NCBI RefSeq assembly: GCF_024713975.1
Contig: NC_091106.1
Span: 12,317,001-12,381,000, forward strand
Source: Paralichthys olivaceus
Lineage: Eukaryota; Chordata; Actinopteri; Pleuronectiformes; Paralichthyidae
Reading direction: 5' to 3'
Length of the DNA stretch: 64,000 bases
The position numbers and the translations under genes are program-made. The notes under the pieces are model-generated. The model saw only the letters and a program-made list of their open reading frames with translations, was not told the origin of the DNA and ran no database searches. The stretch's first letter is position 1; each line of letters starts with the position of its first letter. Below, piece by piece: positions 16,304 to 28,400 of this stretch.

Positions 16304-19300
16304 TTAGGGAAACGCGTTTACCCACAGCCAGCCCAACAGCGTCCCATAAACCCAGGTCCTTATATACAGTTTCCTGCCATTCTCTGTCAGCAGTAATGGC
16401 AGTGTCAGTGCACCCAAGATGGTCACTGACGGGAGGGTTTTCGAGAGGTTTAGCGGAGATGGTTTGCCTTCCCCAGGGAACTTGCGGATTTTGTCTGCAT
16501 CCTCCGACTCGTAGAAATCTGTGAGCAACCTTTATTAAAAAGAAAAGTGGATAACACTTAGGAATTCAGCCCATCTTAGAGATACACAGGTAAAAATCCT
16601 GATGTGAACCTGATGTAAAACTGCACCTAAGTCATATCAGGGCTTTTTTTTTTTTAATAGCTTGGTTGGTGTTATTTATTGCTGGTTCCCCTTTTCTGGA
16701 CCTTTCCTATTACATATGAACTGACTTCAGGGCTGCAACAAATAATTATTTTTATTGTATTAAAATTGTTGCTTCGCTCCCCCAGCAACTATTTCAGGTC
16801 CAGTTAGTAAACAATAGTTGGGAAACCTGAACTTTACTAAGATTTGGGACGTGATCACCTTCTTTCACTCTCATGAGTTTATGTTGTTGTCAGACACTGA
16901 TGATATGAGACTCTGCTGCTCTCTTGGATAGATTGGATTCATCTCTCTAGTAAACTAACAAGTTCACATTGTCTTCAATATATATTTGACTGGATCTTGT
17001 TTGGTTATTCTCGATCAACTAATATTTAGAATCAGATTTTCAAAATGATCTTGATTACTTTTTTATTCTCAGGTTTTCTAAGAAACAGACGCTAAGAATC
17101 TGCACTTGAAACTCCTGGTGTTCAAGTGCAAAACATCTCAAAACCTCAACTCACTGCGCTTTAAGCACTGATGGGACAGCATGCAATTTCAACATCATAA
17201 ATTCTTCCACCCACGCACACACACTCACACACACACACTTACCGGTCCTTGATTTCGAAGCGCTCGTGTAGCCACCTGCGGAAAAACAGTGGCTCTGGGG
17301 GAATTTCCTTTATATCCACACGGTCGAAGTGTATGTGGACGCGAGGACATTCTTTGCACAGGAATTCTGTCAAACACAGAAAATAAAAGAGACTAAACAA
17401 AAACAGGAAAAGCCTTTCAGTGAAACGGCACGTAGAGTAAGCACTTAAAATCAACAGGAGGTGACAGTGATAGAGTGTAGAGCCACTGTGACACACACAA
17501 GGTCCTTCGACTCAAGAAAGTAAAGAGCTGTGAGGTGAACGCAGCTTGTTGGTCATGAGGGTTACATAACTGATTCTTTAACAGGAAAATACAGAGGTGA
17601 TAATGAAATCCGGTCAAAACCTGAAATACATACAATGTTTTATTCAAGATCTAAAATTAAATGAATCAATCAAACATTCAATTGAATGTCATTTGCTTGA
17701 TCATATAAATTCAATTCTCTCCAGTCAATAAGTTAAAACGTTTTCAGTCTATAGCTAAATCAAACTGTCAGGGTAGTGAGAGTAGAGAGAAAACCTGATG
17801 AGTGTCTGAGAAGGTCAGACATAAAAAAACGTAGCTAAGTGTGAATGCTCAAGGCAACACATGTATCCCCAGAGACCTTCAACTTCCTGTTTCCACAACA
17901 TGCAATATTATCAGGAAACCTGGCACGACAGCCGAAAGAGGAAACTTGATCGAAGTCCACTGTGAGAGATTGCTATGCCGGTGGAGCGTGCGCCTCCATC
18001 AGCTGCTGCACATATTGAAACTGACCTTCTGCGTGCATGTGTGTGTGTGTGTGTGTGAGAGAGAGAAAAGAACAATGCTCCAAACACACATTTAAAAACA
18101 ACCAACCTGGAAGAGGTGAAGGAAATTAACTGTACGCTCTCGAGTGATAAACAAGTCCTGATTTCAAAAAACAAACTGAAAATCTGAGAGAAGAAATCTT
18201 TAATACGTGGAAACATCTGTGTGCACAGAGGAAAGCAAACTGCTGGAAGATACGTGCACAGAGTTGTTTCACTGAAGCACCCGATAATAATAAACTGTAT
18301 TTATATGGCACCTTTCAAAACAAAGTTATAAAGTGCTTTACAAGACAAAATTATTAAAGCAATTTAAAAGTAGTCATTATTTAAAAGAAGCTAAATAAAA
18401 TGATTAATACCATTGGATAAAATTTGTGGTGTAAGGTGATTTAAAAGAAGAAAAGAAAGGTGAGACCACAAAGGCAGTAAAAGCACATTTAGTATAATAT
18501 GTTTTTAAGAGCGTCAGCCAGTTTGATCTCCTCTGTGAGTTTGTTCCATAGAGTGAGCGCCCTGACAGAAAAGACCTGGTCTGGTCTAGTTTGTTGAATA
18601 GCGAGCAAATTCTTGGATGAGGATAAAAAAGTATCCAAAATGATTAAGTAATAAAAGTAATCGTTTCTGTTCTTTGATCTGAAACATTCAACTTCTAATA
18701 TTTAGAATGGAGAGGGTCCTGCTTCTCCCAGTCCCTCGTCATGTTTTATCAGATAAACACGATTTCTATTCTCTAAGATATAGTTTTATATTAAAATCTA
18801 TTATTCAAATTAATTGTTCACAAACTGAATTAGTCAGCCTGGATGCAGCATAAGGTGCCACACCAGTAGATTAAAAATGTTATGATGGAAAAAAGATACA
18901 GGTTATGTTGTGTTATTTATTAATGATTGTCCAATTATCAATTAAGGAAATTGCTTGAAACCTATATCCATTTGCTCCATTATGACATCACAGTTTATCA
19001 ATGAATATTGACTCAGTATTAAGTCTTCTATCTCAGAAACTGTTATTTCAGTGTTTAAATAAACACGTCAGGTTGTACCTTCACAATAAAATGGAGTGAA
19101 CTGTTCACGCTGATGAGAAACAGAAGGAATGTCAATAAGCTGCAGCCTCAGCTTCCAGCTCCTGTTAAAATGACTAAAGTCACAGTCACCACATGAGGCC
19201 AGGATGTGCGTGATAGGAAGAAAGCTTTTCTGCCTCTTTCAGTTCCGTTTGCTAGAAACACGTCAATGTTTATTCCTGACTGTAGCAGGAGGTTTTTTTT

Positions 19301-22300
19301 ATTTTTTTAAAACAACCGGGAATGCACAATAATCAAAAACTGAAAAACAGGGAGTCATGCTGTTTACAGGAAGACAGAGATGTTAATAGGTGATGTTTGC
19401 TTTATAATTAATTAACGGGGAAGTCAACACAGTGTTGCAGGATTGATAATAAACTGCCTGTGGGACTGTGGAAAGCACATCAGCTGCTGTTAGGTTCTGT
19501 CACATCGGCTGGGTTATCAACTTGATATGACTTGGGTCAGATTCAGAAACCAAAAACCCTAGTTTATATGGATCTCAGTTGGAATGACTAGGCAACTGTG
19601 TGATTGACAAGCAAACATTTGCTGGTTCAAGGCTCTGAAGTACAAATTGAATATTTTGGGATCAGACAAAACAAACCTTTGACGGCATTGCCCCAAGCTC
19701 TAGGATGTTGTATTAATCAGTGATAAAAATAATATGGTTTAACTTCTAATAAGAGCCACAGCGACAATAGCTGATTACAGCAGCTAGTGAGGTGTTTTTT
19801 TTTTAATCATGACACACAAAAAAGCCAGATTTTTGCACTGATACCTGGTATTAATAAGTGTTCCTGTTGTGTTGACTCTGCAAACACAGTTTGGATCTCA
19901 AATGGGAATAAGTTGCTGTCAACAATCATGTCACGTTCCAGAGCAGAGGAAGAATTGCCATCAATGAGTGCCATTCATTTTTTCATAGTCTGTATTTACA
20001 CCTGGCTATGAACCAATCCCTGTGTGAGTCAGATACCAGATATGATTTGGCTGATCTGATTAACTTGGTTTATCTAAAATTAACATACATGTTTCCAGAT
20101 GCACACAAGATATCCAGATACGGATCCGATTTCAATGGCAGTAACAGAATTTGTTATTAGAATTCTAAAAGTAGCGATGACTGAGCACAACAGATCATTC
20201 TGGAGTCGACTGATGTAAAGGCAAACAGAAGAAAAGTTTCTTGTAATATTCCTCTACACTGTGGGCTGTAATTTCGCCAAGCTGAGCATTTTCTTGATTG
20301 AATTTAGACCAGACTAAGTCCCCAATGAATGCTCCAGCCCTTCCAGTTATATATGTTCAACAAGATGTGCACAAGATGTGTTTTTTACCTTTCGGATAAA
20401 AACCCCAGATAAAAATCACCCAGTACAAACAGGTTAAACGGAGGAAATTGTAATATGTACATCTTTTTCAGGAACACACGATCTAAAAGCTGAATGTCTG
20501 TGGCTAACTTCAAATACCTGCTTACCTGGCATGGATGGTGCAGGTCTTCTTTGACCAGAGGCATCCAGCGTTCCCTCGTAGGCCACTGTGATGTCATACA
20601 CGGCGTCCAGGTGGTCCTTCATCGTGTCCATGGCTACGTGAGATGCTTTCATCCTGGGTGTAAGAGTGTGCTTCAGAACAGCCAGTCCTATCGTAAAACA
20701 CGAGCAGACCAGAGCATTAGGTTTATAGACAGTAACTATGAAGCCTGTCACATCTCACTGAACATTAATACAGCTTGTATTTAGTGTAAAAAAAAAGCGC
20801 ATTGTAACTGATTGTGTTTGGTTGAGCTTCTGCATGGTCGATCCATCCTCTGCTTACTAATACCTCACTAATAGCAGATAATGTCATGTGCACATAGCGG
20901 CTCTGCACAGCGATTTGTTTGGATTAATGGGGGAAGGTGTGGTCAAAGCTGTGGTCCAGAGATAGGCTTAATCTCTGCTGAATGGATACAGTTTGTGAGC
21001 TGACCTGAGCAACACACTGCACAACAGCATCGTAATAAACATGATGACACATCTCATGTATTCAAAAGTAGAATTTTTAAGCTATGATGAAATGCACTGT
21101 CAAATTCAAGCAGCATGTAAAGCAGGTAATTTTACTTACTTTCTTTATGACTGACTCTTTTAAGTACTGAAAGTGAGAAGTGAATTATCTGTTGTAGATG
21201 AGCATTAAGTCAATTTATTCCTCAAAATATTGAGTTCCATAGGTTAAATATATAATAAGCCGTTTTGGAAGAAGATGACCAGTTCCTGGCACCATACCAG
21301 CGATTTATTAACGATATCAATGAATATGGCAGTTTTAAAGATGTATCTGCCTCTAATTAAATTTTTTTACTGCTCTCAGAGATTAAAGTGAGAGAAAAAG
21401 ATCTGACTGAATTTTTTTTTCTTCATTCCAACACACATTGCTAATGGCAAAACAAGTAACAGAGTAGCAGCAAAGTCATGAATGGCTGATATCGTGCCAG
21501 TACCTTCTTTTGTAGCAAAAGCCTGACTGTCAGCGATAACTTTCTTCAGCTCTGGATTATACCGAGTTCCTTCTGGGAAAATGACGAGGTACATCTGTGG
21601 GGAAGAAAAGACGTTAACTTAAAGCTGCTTCACGTTTGATTCCTAACGTGAACCAAACGTGGTGGAGTTTCTGGCAAATACAGAAATTCAAGGAACATAC
21701 TGTCCTGAACAAAATCTGTTCGACAAAATCTGGACAGACACTTTTATTGTCTCACTTTTTAAAAATCTATTTGGACTCTAACTCAACAATTACCAGGAAA
21801 TTGTACCAATCTGTTAATATGCTTTAGCGCCAGTGGTGCACAAATAAATACTTCCATCATTATTTTTCATCTTATGCAAAATATCAAGGCTTTTTCAACA
21901 ATAACTACATCCTCACATTTGCAAATGATGAAACATATGTTTCATAACTTATTTGTGAATTACTAGAACTCTCAATTAATAATGCATTTTATTTTAACAA
22001 ATTATTTCAGAAAGATTTTTCAGTCAACCTTGGGTCAGGGTTAAAATATTACATTTTAAAATCTGGTTATTTAGCGACCTGACTCACTCACTCACTCACA
22101 CACACACTCACACACACCGAGAGGGAAAAACACTAATCTCCCTCACTTTAATCCAAAAAAGTGATTAAAAGTGAACCCTTAGTTTCGACACCAGTTAAGA
22201 CACAGTGTAACAGGACCTTCATGACTCGATATCTAATCAAGAGCAATTTTCATAGTGTTCAATTCATACACGTCAAAGCCTTAATAGGATAATAGGATTA

Positions 22301-23701
22301 GAGGGAATTTTATTAAATGGAATTTTTGAAGACTACTGCAGAGAAATCTGAATTCAAGTTGTGAAAGTTGAAATAATCATAAAAGAACTTTCTGAATAAA
22401 TGTGAAGATATCATTTAATGTAGAAATTAAATATTCATGTGTTCAAGGGGCCAATTTAAAACATACTTACTGGTGCTCCTGATTGAGTCTGAGTGAGGAG
22501 TTTCGTCTTCATCGCTTTCTCATTAAAGTTTGCACTTCGTTTGACATAGATCCCTCCATGCTAAAAAAAACCCCAGAGAATCTGATCAGTGAAGAATGAA
22601 GTTTACATTTCATTTACATCTGAAATTCACATAATGACATGCATATACTCACACAGCAGCATTACCTGAGAGAAATACCATCCGTACAGCGGAAGCCACT
22701 TGAGTCCATCTTTAAGAACATATCTGACATGGCCAATCGCACTCTGCCTGATGGCGAGCATGTCAGCGATGATCCAGTCAGCTAAAAGAAAGGTTACAAA
22801 TACTTACACTGTCATTCACATTGATCTAAGTTTATAAAAGCTGCATATTTAAATATATTACCTGTACATTGATGATTAGAAAGGTAGATGACGTTCTCTT
22901 TGTTCTTTGGTATATCTCCATATATAACAATCTACAGAGAAAGGAACAAAAGCAGGTTTACACAGATATATAGTGACATAAACACAGACACTTATTTTGT
23001 TGTTTTAATCATTCAAACTGCTTCAGGGATTTGGTTGCAGCCCAGACATGTTGTTCTACAAAAGACCGCAGCTTTTCAATAAATCCTGAGGGGATTTATT
23101 ACGAAAATTTCCTTCTAATCTAATCATGCGGCCTCCAGCTGAAGGCAAGGAGCAGACAGCTTACAACACAAACAGCATCATATCAGAGTCCGAGGTAACA
23201 GCTACGACACTATCACTATGTACAAGGAGTGGCAGCAACAGGGCAGAAGAATGCAAACTTTCTTGTTCTGCATCAGGTTCTAAAGGTTCTCCCTGATCAG
23301 TCGTTTGATTTTGTTATTAAGACTTTTCTCAAATAAATAAACCTGCAAAAATGAATTGATCTGCGAGGAGTGTCCATGTCAAATCAAAATCAAGTTTGCA
23401 GGTACAACTCAGAGTGAAGGTATTTTGATGTTCAAACAATCAATCATCATCAGTTTCATCTGGATGGTGGTGGGTCACTTGCCTCCACTCCTGTGTAGTT
23501 CTCAAAGAAGAAGAGGACCATGCTCTGGTAGATGGAGTACAGTCTGTCGTCTACTCTGTGGTACACTCTCGCTGGAAGGACAGTTGACATGAGACGCCAT
23601 ACTCCCCACGACAGCAGGTAAGCCGGGGCTGTTCCCAGCATGATCGTGGCTGGGAACCAGTACCGCAGCGAGTGTGTGTGCACGACCAGGGAGAGCAGCA
23701 T
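16304..23701 (-). CDS. agpat5: 1-acylglycerol-3-phosphate O-acyltransferase 5 (LPAAT-epsilon), 365 aa
   Basis: AGPAT5 is an acyltransferase of the PlsC family that converts lysophosphatidic acid to phosphatidic acid, in ER and mitochondrial membranes. Coding exons on the minus strand: 23701-23483, 22931-22862, 22781-22666, 22560-22471, 21594-21504, 20687-20526, 17366-17243, 16529-16304. All phases match and the product has 365 residues (human 364). The start MLLSLVVHTHSLRYWFP is followed by a membrane segment. The catalytic NHX4D block is NHQCTAD (92-98), and the substrate motif FPEGTR has EGTR at 173-176. The tail KLYIRTWVYGTLLGWLW is a second membrane-associated segment as in human. Exon 1 ends GAG/GCAAGT, so intron 1 is a GC-AG intron; only this donor gives the family-length junction GVE-IVIYGD. 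The gene lies downstream of mcph1 on the same strand, as in human 8p23. Confidence 0.95.
18280..18610. repeat. Fish interspersed repeat fragment
   Basis: The sequence TAATAATAAACTGTATTTAT and then GGCACCTTTCAAAACAAAGT, with AAGTGCTTTACAAGACAAAA, followed by GTTTGTTCCATAGAGTGAGC, resembles a dispersed fish repeat (the 'ttatatagcacctttcaaaac' type). It lies in an agpat5 intron (17367-20525). The class is uncertain. Confidence 0.5.
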
Positions 23702-24330
23702 GGTCCCGACCCACTGGCTCCACCGAGGCAGCGACAATCCCTGAAGAAAGGCTCGGGGCCAGGCTAAATGACACACTATCTATCCCGCGCCACACCTGGC
23801 CCGCTTTCTGCACACCTGCCCTGACAGGTCAGCATAAGAATGCGAGGAGGCTACAGAGGCAGCGGAGAGCAGGGGGAGTGAGGAGCTAGCTCGGCTAAAG
23901 CTAATTGTAACCTTGTGTGCACACCGCAGTTAGCCGCGTCGGCTTAAGCGCTAACAGCCTCCCATACTGCGACACACAAAAAGCGAAATGACCCGCTGTT
24001 ATCCGATTAGTCTCGTCATCTCAGCTCGGCGGACCGGACAACGACCTCAACCAGAACTCCGAACATTTACCCTGGAAGTTACCGGGGAGCGTTAGCGCGC
24101 GGGTTTAACGTGCAGGAAGTTTTAACTGACGGCCGCATCTGACACAAACCGTCTCCTCTGACGCGACAGGAAACAAGAGGAAGCTCAACCTTCAGCGGAG
24201 AAATTTAAAAGAGAAAGAATTGTGTCTGTTCTCCTCCAGTTTCCATCTTCCTCCACTTAGCTGCTCTGAACTAGCTTCGTGCGGCGAATGTCACACACGC
24301 CTCCCTACGTAACGACACTCCGTAACATCG
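23702..24330 (-). promoter_or_regulatory. CpG-rich promoter and 5' UTR of agpat5
   Basis: GC content and CpG density rise sharply between the agpat5 start codon and about 24330, in a TATA-less, housekeeping-type context. CCAAT-like ATTGG motifs lie at 24340-24375. The start site is probably about 24100-24260. The start codon has an A at -3 (GACCATGC). Confidence 0.45.
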
Positions 24331-25094
24331 GCCGAGCTGATTGGCTGAGGGATGTAGGAGAAGCTGGCCAATGGGCGTCCTGACGTTAAAGGGACATGCC
24401 GCTCTTTTTTAAAAGCGTGTCATAAAAAAGAATCTTAAAGAAAAGAGGATGACAAATAAATAAAAAGAATAACATTTCTTTTTCATTTCATTCTATCAAT
24501 TTATTTATATGATATAAACTAACCATGGCCCTACTAATCTTTGTATCGTACACATTTTTGTTTTTTAGAATATAGGACAAGATGGTGAATGTCTTTTATG
24601 CTTCTGCACAATTTAAGTTACCAACTACACAGTAGATGTCAGCGTGAATCGGCCTCAGTGCTTCTTTACAAATTCTCTGGTGTCTCCGTTTACTTCAGAA
24701 CAATGGCGAGTGTTACTAAGCAGATCGTGTTGGAGTTGGATGTGATAGATGTTGAAGAGCAGATACTTTTTCTCAAAGTTATTTATTATGTCTCATATGT
24801 TTTGAATCTATTTAAATCTATTTAAATTTAAACCTATTCAAATCTATTTAATCATGTACAGTGACAGCAGTGTATGTGACAAAACAAAAACTCTAGTTTA
24901 CACATGTGCACTGTTATTTTATGAATTACGCTTGTTACGATCCATCTCAGTACTGTGCTTTGTCCTTTTCAAAAATCAAGTTGTTTCTACATTCATTATG
25001 CTATCATTATCAAAAAAATATCATAATTTTAACAAATATACTTGAAGAATATAAGAAAACCAATAATCAAAATCAAAAGTTTAGAAAAAAATCA
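24331..25094. other. Short intergenic DNA between agpat5 promoter and mcph1 3' end
   Basis: AT-rich DNA with a degenerate tandem motif (AATCTATTTAAAT, about 24806-24852). It separates two genes on the same strand by under 1 kb. No gene is seen. Confidence 0.4.
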
Positions 25095-25100
25095 TTTATT
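25095..25100 (-). terminator. Polyadenylation signal of mcph1
   Basis: The plus strand reads TTTATT, i.e. AATAAA on the coding strand, 362 bases past the mcph1 stop. It is the first canonical signal downstream. Confidence 0.45.
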
Positions 25101-25461
25101 AACACCAACATCATAAAACACATCTATAAAGGTTACATTAAAGATATAGTGAAGATACAGTATCATTTATCTCCATTAGAGTATTTAACTGGCTCAGAAA
25201 GTATTTTTAAAATCAGACTGTTCAAAATCAATGTGGCTCAATCTCATGTCTCAGTTGTTGAACAAAACACATTTAAGCACTCGTGGTTACTAGATAATGA
25301 AAAATAAAATTCATGTGATAAAAAAATCGACCTGCAGAACATCAAAGCAGATTCACAGTAACATGTTAAATAGTTGACAGTCCTTACAAGTAACAGGAAG
25401 CCATGGTAACAAAGCCTAGAAGTCTTCGAAGACACTGTCAAATAAAAATATTCAACAGCTT

Positions 25462-28400
25462 TCACTCCAAATCGTAGTTATCATATGACAGCTGCTTCAG
25501 ATGTGTGATACTATCTGAAAATAAAATCACAAAAACACAGGAGAAACAATTAGTGACAGAATAAAGGTATTTAGCCTTGAACACAGAGAGAAGCAGAACA
25601 TATCAAATCTTACCCAAAACCCACTGCTCCGACAGGATCCTGCTTCCCTCTGGTCTCCTGCCGCTGTACCTCCCTATGCAGATACCCGCCTGCCGTATAG
25701 TTTTACACACTGTTCCTCCACAGAGCTGGATCAGCTCAACCAGACTCTGAGTGGGCGGCTGGGAGTACTGGGACACGAACATGGCCGGTTGACCTTGGAA
25801 CAGGTCCTGCTGGTGCTCCCCGGCAGACAGGTGCCTTTGGAGACGACAGATCTGAGGAGACACTGATGGTTAAACACCTGACAAATGAACTTCCTCTCTG
25901 TCCTCCCTCTGCAGGTACTGCATCTGTGACTCCAGAGCTGCAGGAGCTACTCAATGCTTATCCTATTATTAATTATTCATAAGCTGTTATCAAATGTATA
26001 ATTGGAACTGCTACTATTACTGTAGTATTATCAAAATGTTTTAATAACATAAAAAAATAAATTAAACTGAGGCTTGATATTCCATTGTTTAACCATGAAA
26101 AAGAAAACACATAGACAACCAAATTCATGGAAATTCAATTAAGAAATTAAAGATAACAGTTTTGCTATTAGTGCAGCCAACATGAGAATGTTTTTTATCA
26201 GTTAACATAAATCTGATAACAATATTCTGTGAAAGTTTCATGTTGGATTATTTGGTCGGGCTCCAGCGATTTTCATTACTATGAAAAAATGGATGGATAT
26301 ATGGGGATAAATATATAGTGTCACTAAACCCAGAGGTATTTTTCAAAGCAGACATTTTGACTTGAGATGGTGAGAAAAACACAGATGTAACAATGATTGC
26401 TGTATTCAAGTGTAAGTGAACCAGTGAGCAATGAGAGCAACTGAGAGAAATTCAGACGATTTTAATGTAATTATTTACACCTTTGCTTTTTCCCGGTGAG
26501 ATATGTCAAAATGTCCTGTGTGAAAAAAAAGGTTTGAGATAAGAGTCTGATCAGTCCCATCCAGAGGAGAGAGAAAAGTGAGGGAGCTGTCAATCAAACA
26601 CTGTCTCTATTTTAATGAACATCCTGCTGATTGTTCAGGAAAATAATCAAATTAGATTCAGATTATTCTGAAACATTGTCTGGCTAAAAAGAAAACTTCA
26701 TTGTAATTCTGGAATGCCAGCCACAGGATTTCACTCTTGATTAACATGAAAATTATCATGATGAAGATTAGTACCATGAACCTGCATGAACATAAATCAA
26801 CGTCAAGGGACATTCTTTTGCCCAAATGCAGCAAATTTACATGATATGAATAATTATATGATTAATCTACTTTTCCCCTGAAGAATCTCATTTTAAAATC
26901 ATTAAAAGTCATAACTGTGAAACCTTGATTCAGTACTGAAAGTGGCCTGAAGGTGGCTGCTGGTGATACAGCAGAAGCTGAATATCAATGTGAGGAACCT
27001 GAGAAACATGAAAAATGTGCCATGAAACGCAATTAAAAAATTAAAAAAATATATTAATATGAGTAAATACTGAAAAGTCACTGCGGCAAGTGTTACCTAA
27101 ACTAATTTATATTTTCTCATTAACAGAATGAGGTTTACAGCAGAATGACAAACTGTTTTAAAAACTAACACAGGTTATGTTTTCTGCTAAGTTCAAAAAA
27201 TGTAATTATTTTATGAGAATCACATTAACGAAGACAACTCCTTTCTCTCTAATGAGTGACAATATCATATAATGCCGACACTGCAGAACACGTTTCTTCA
27301 TCTCTGTGAGGTTCTGAGTCTTGTTGGTTTTGCTGCGTGACGCTCCCACCACAGGCCCGCTCTGTAATCTGCTGGGGTCAGTAGCTAGACTGAACCAATC
27401 TGCTCTCCTCTTAAGTTGAATGCCAGGAAATGATCTTTGAGGCTTTTCGTCTTTTGTCAATGTTCACACAGGTTTCACTTCACCTCAATAATCGGGGATT
27501 GTTCGGCAGGGTTCAGAGACAGGGTCAGGTTAACATTAACCCACATTGTCCACTTTAAAAGGGAATGATTGAAGACAAAGTTTCACGTCGGTTTTTGTGA
27601 GGAAAGAGGGAAAACACAAGAGGGAAAAACAGAAGAGAGATAAACAAAATGTTGAATATATAAACAGCAGATGGTGAGTATTCTACTGCTAAGAATTCAA
27701 TATTAAGCCTTTAGAGATTTGACTTAAAATAAATATAAGTTGTCTATGATGTGTGGTCAAGAAAATCTAGCTTCCACTACCTGTTCATTATCACCCGTAG
27801 ACTACTTCTGTTAACAACACAGTGAGGAGTAGACATATATTACACATTTATGTCAAGTTTTGTGTAAATTATCTCACAGCTCCTCCATCACCAGCAGTTT
27901 GGCTTTGCATGCATTTTATTTCATATCTAGACCAGAAGGGCACTCAAAGAGTTCATACCTCCAACAAGGATCAATGGACCCCGAATGAAACAACATTTAA
28001 ATCCACAAGATCTGGATTTTTATTTATAATTAGCTTTTCCCCAGTGAGACATGTCAAAATGTCCTGTGTGGGAAAAAAGATATGTGATAAGAGTCTGATC
28101 AGTCCCATCCAGAGGAGAGACAAGAGCGAGGGAGCTGTCAATCAAACACTGTCTCCAGTTTAATGAACATCCTGCTGATTGTTCAGGTAAATTATCAAAT
28201 GAAAGTTTTAAATTCACTCGATCTGGAGTTTTATTTGGATCTGCAACAAATTGTACACACTCATAAATATCAGCCCCCAAAACATCCCTGACTTTTTTCC
28301 ATGAATTATTCTCTGAGAAATCAATGAAAATGTCATCTGGATCATATTTAAACTGTAAGTGAGTGGAGATACATGAGGTAAAGAGCCTCCTCTGAAAAAC

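Noticed and set aside
23702-23813. N-terminal extension of agpat5
   Set aside because: The longer frame begins at a GTG, not an ATG. The ATG at 23701 has a good context and gives the family start MLLSL.
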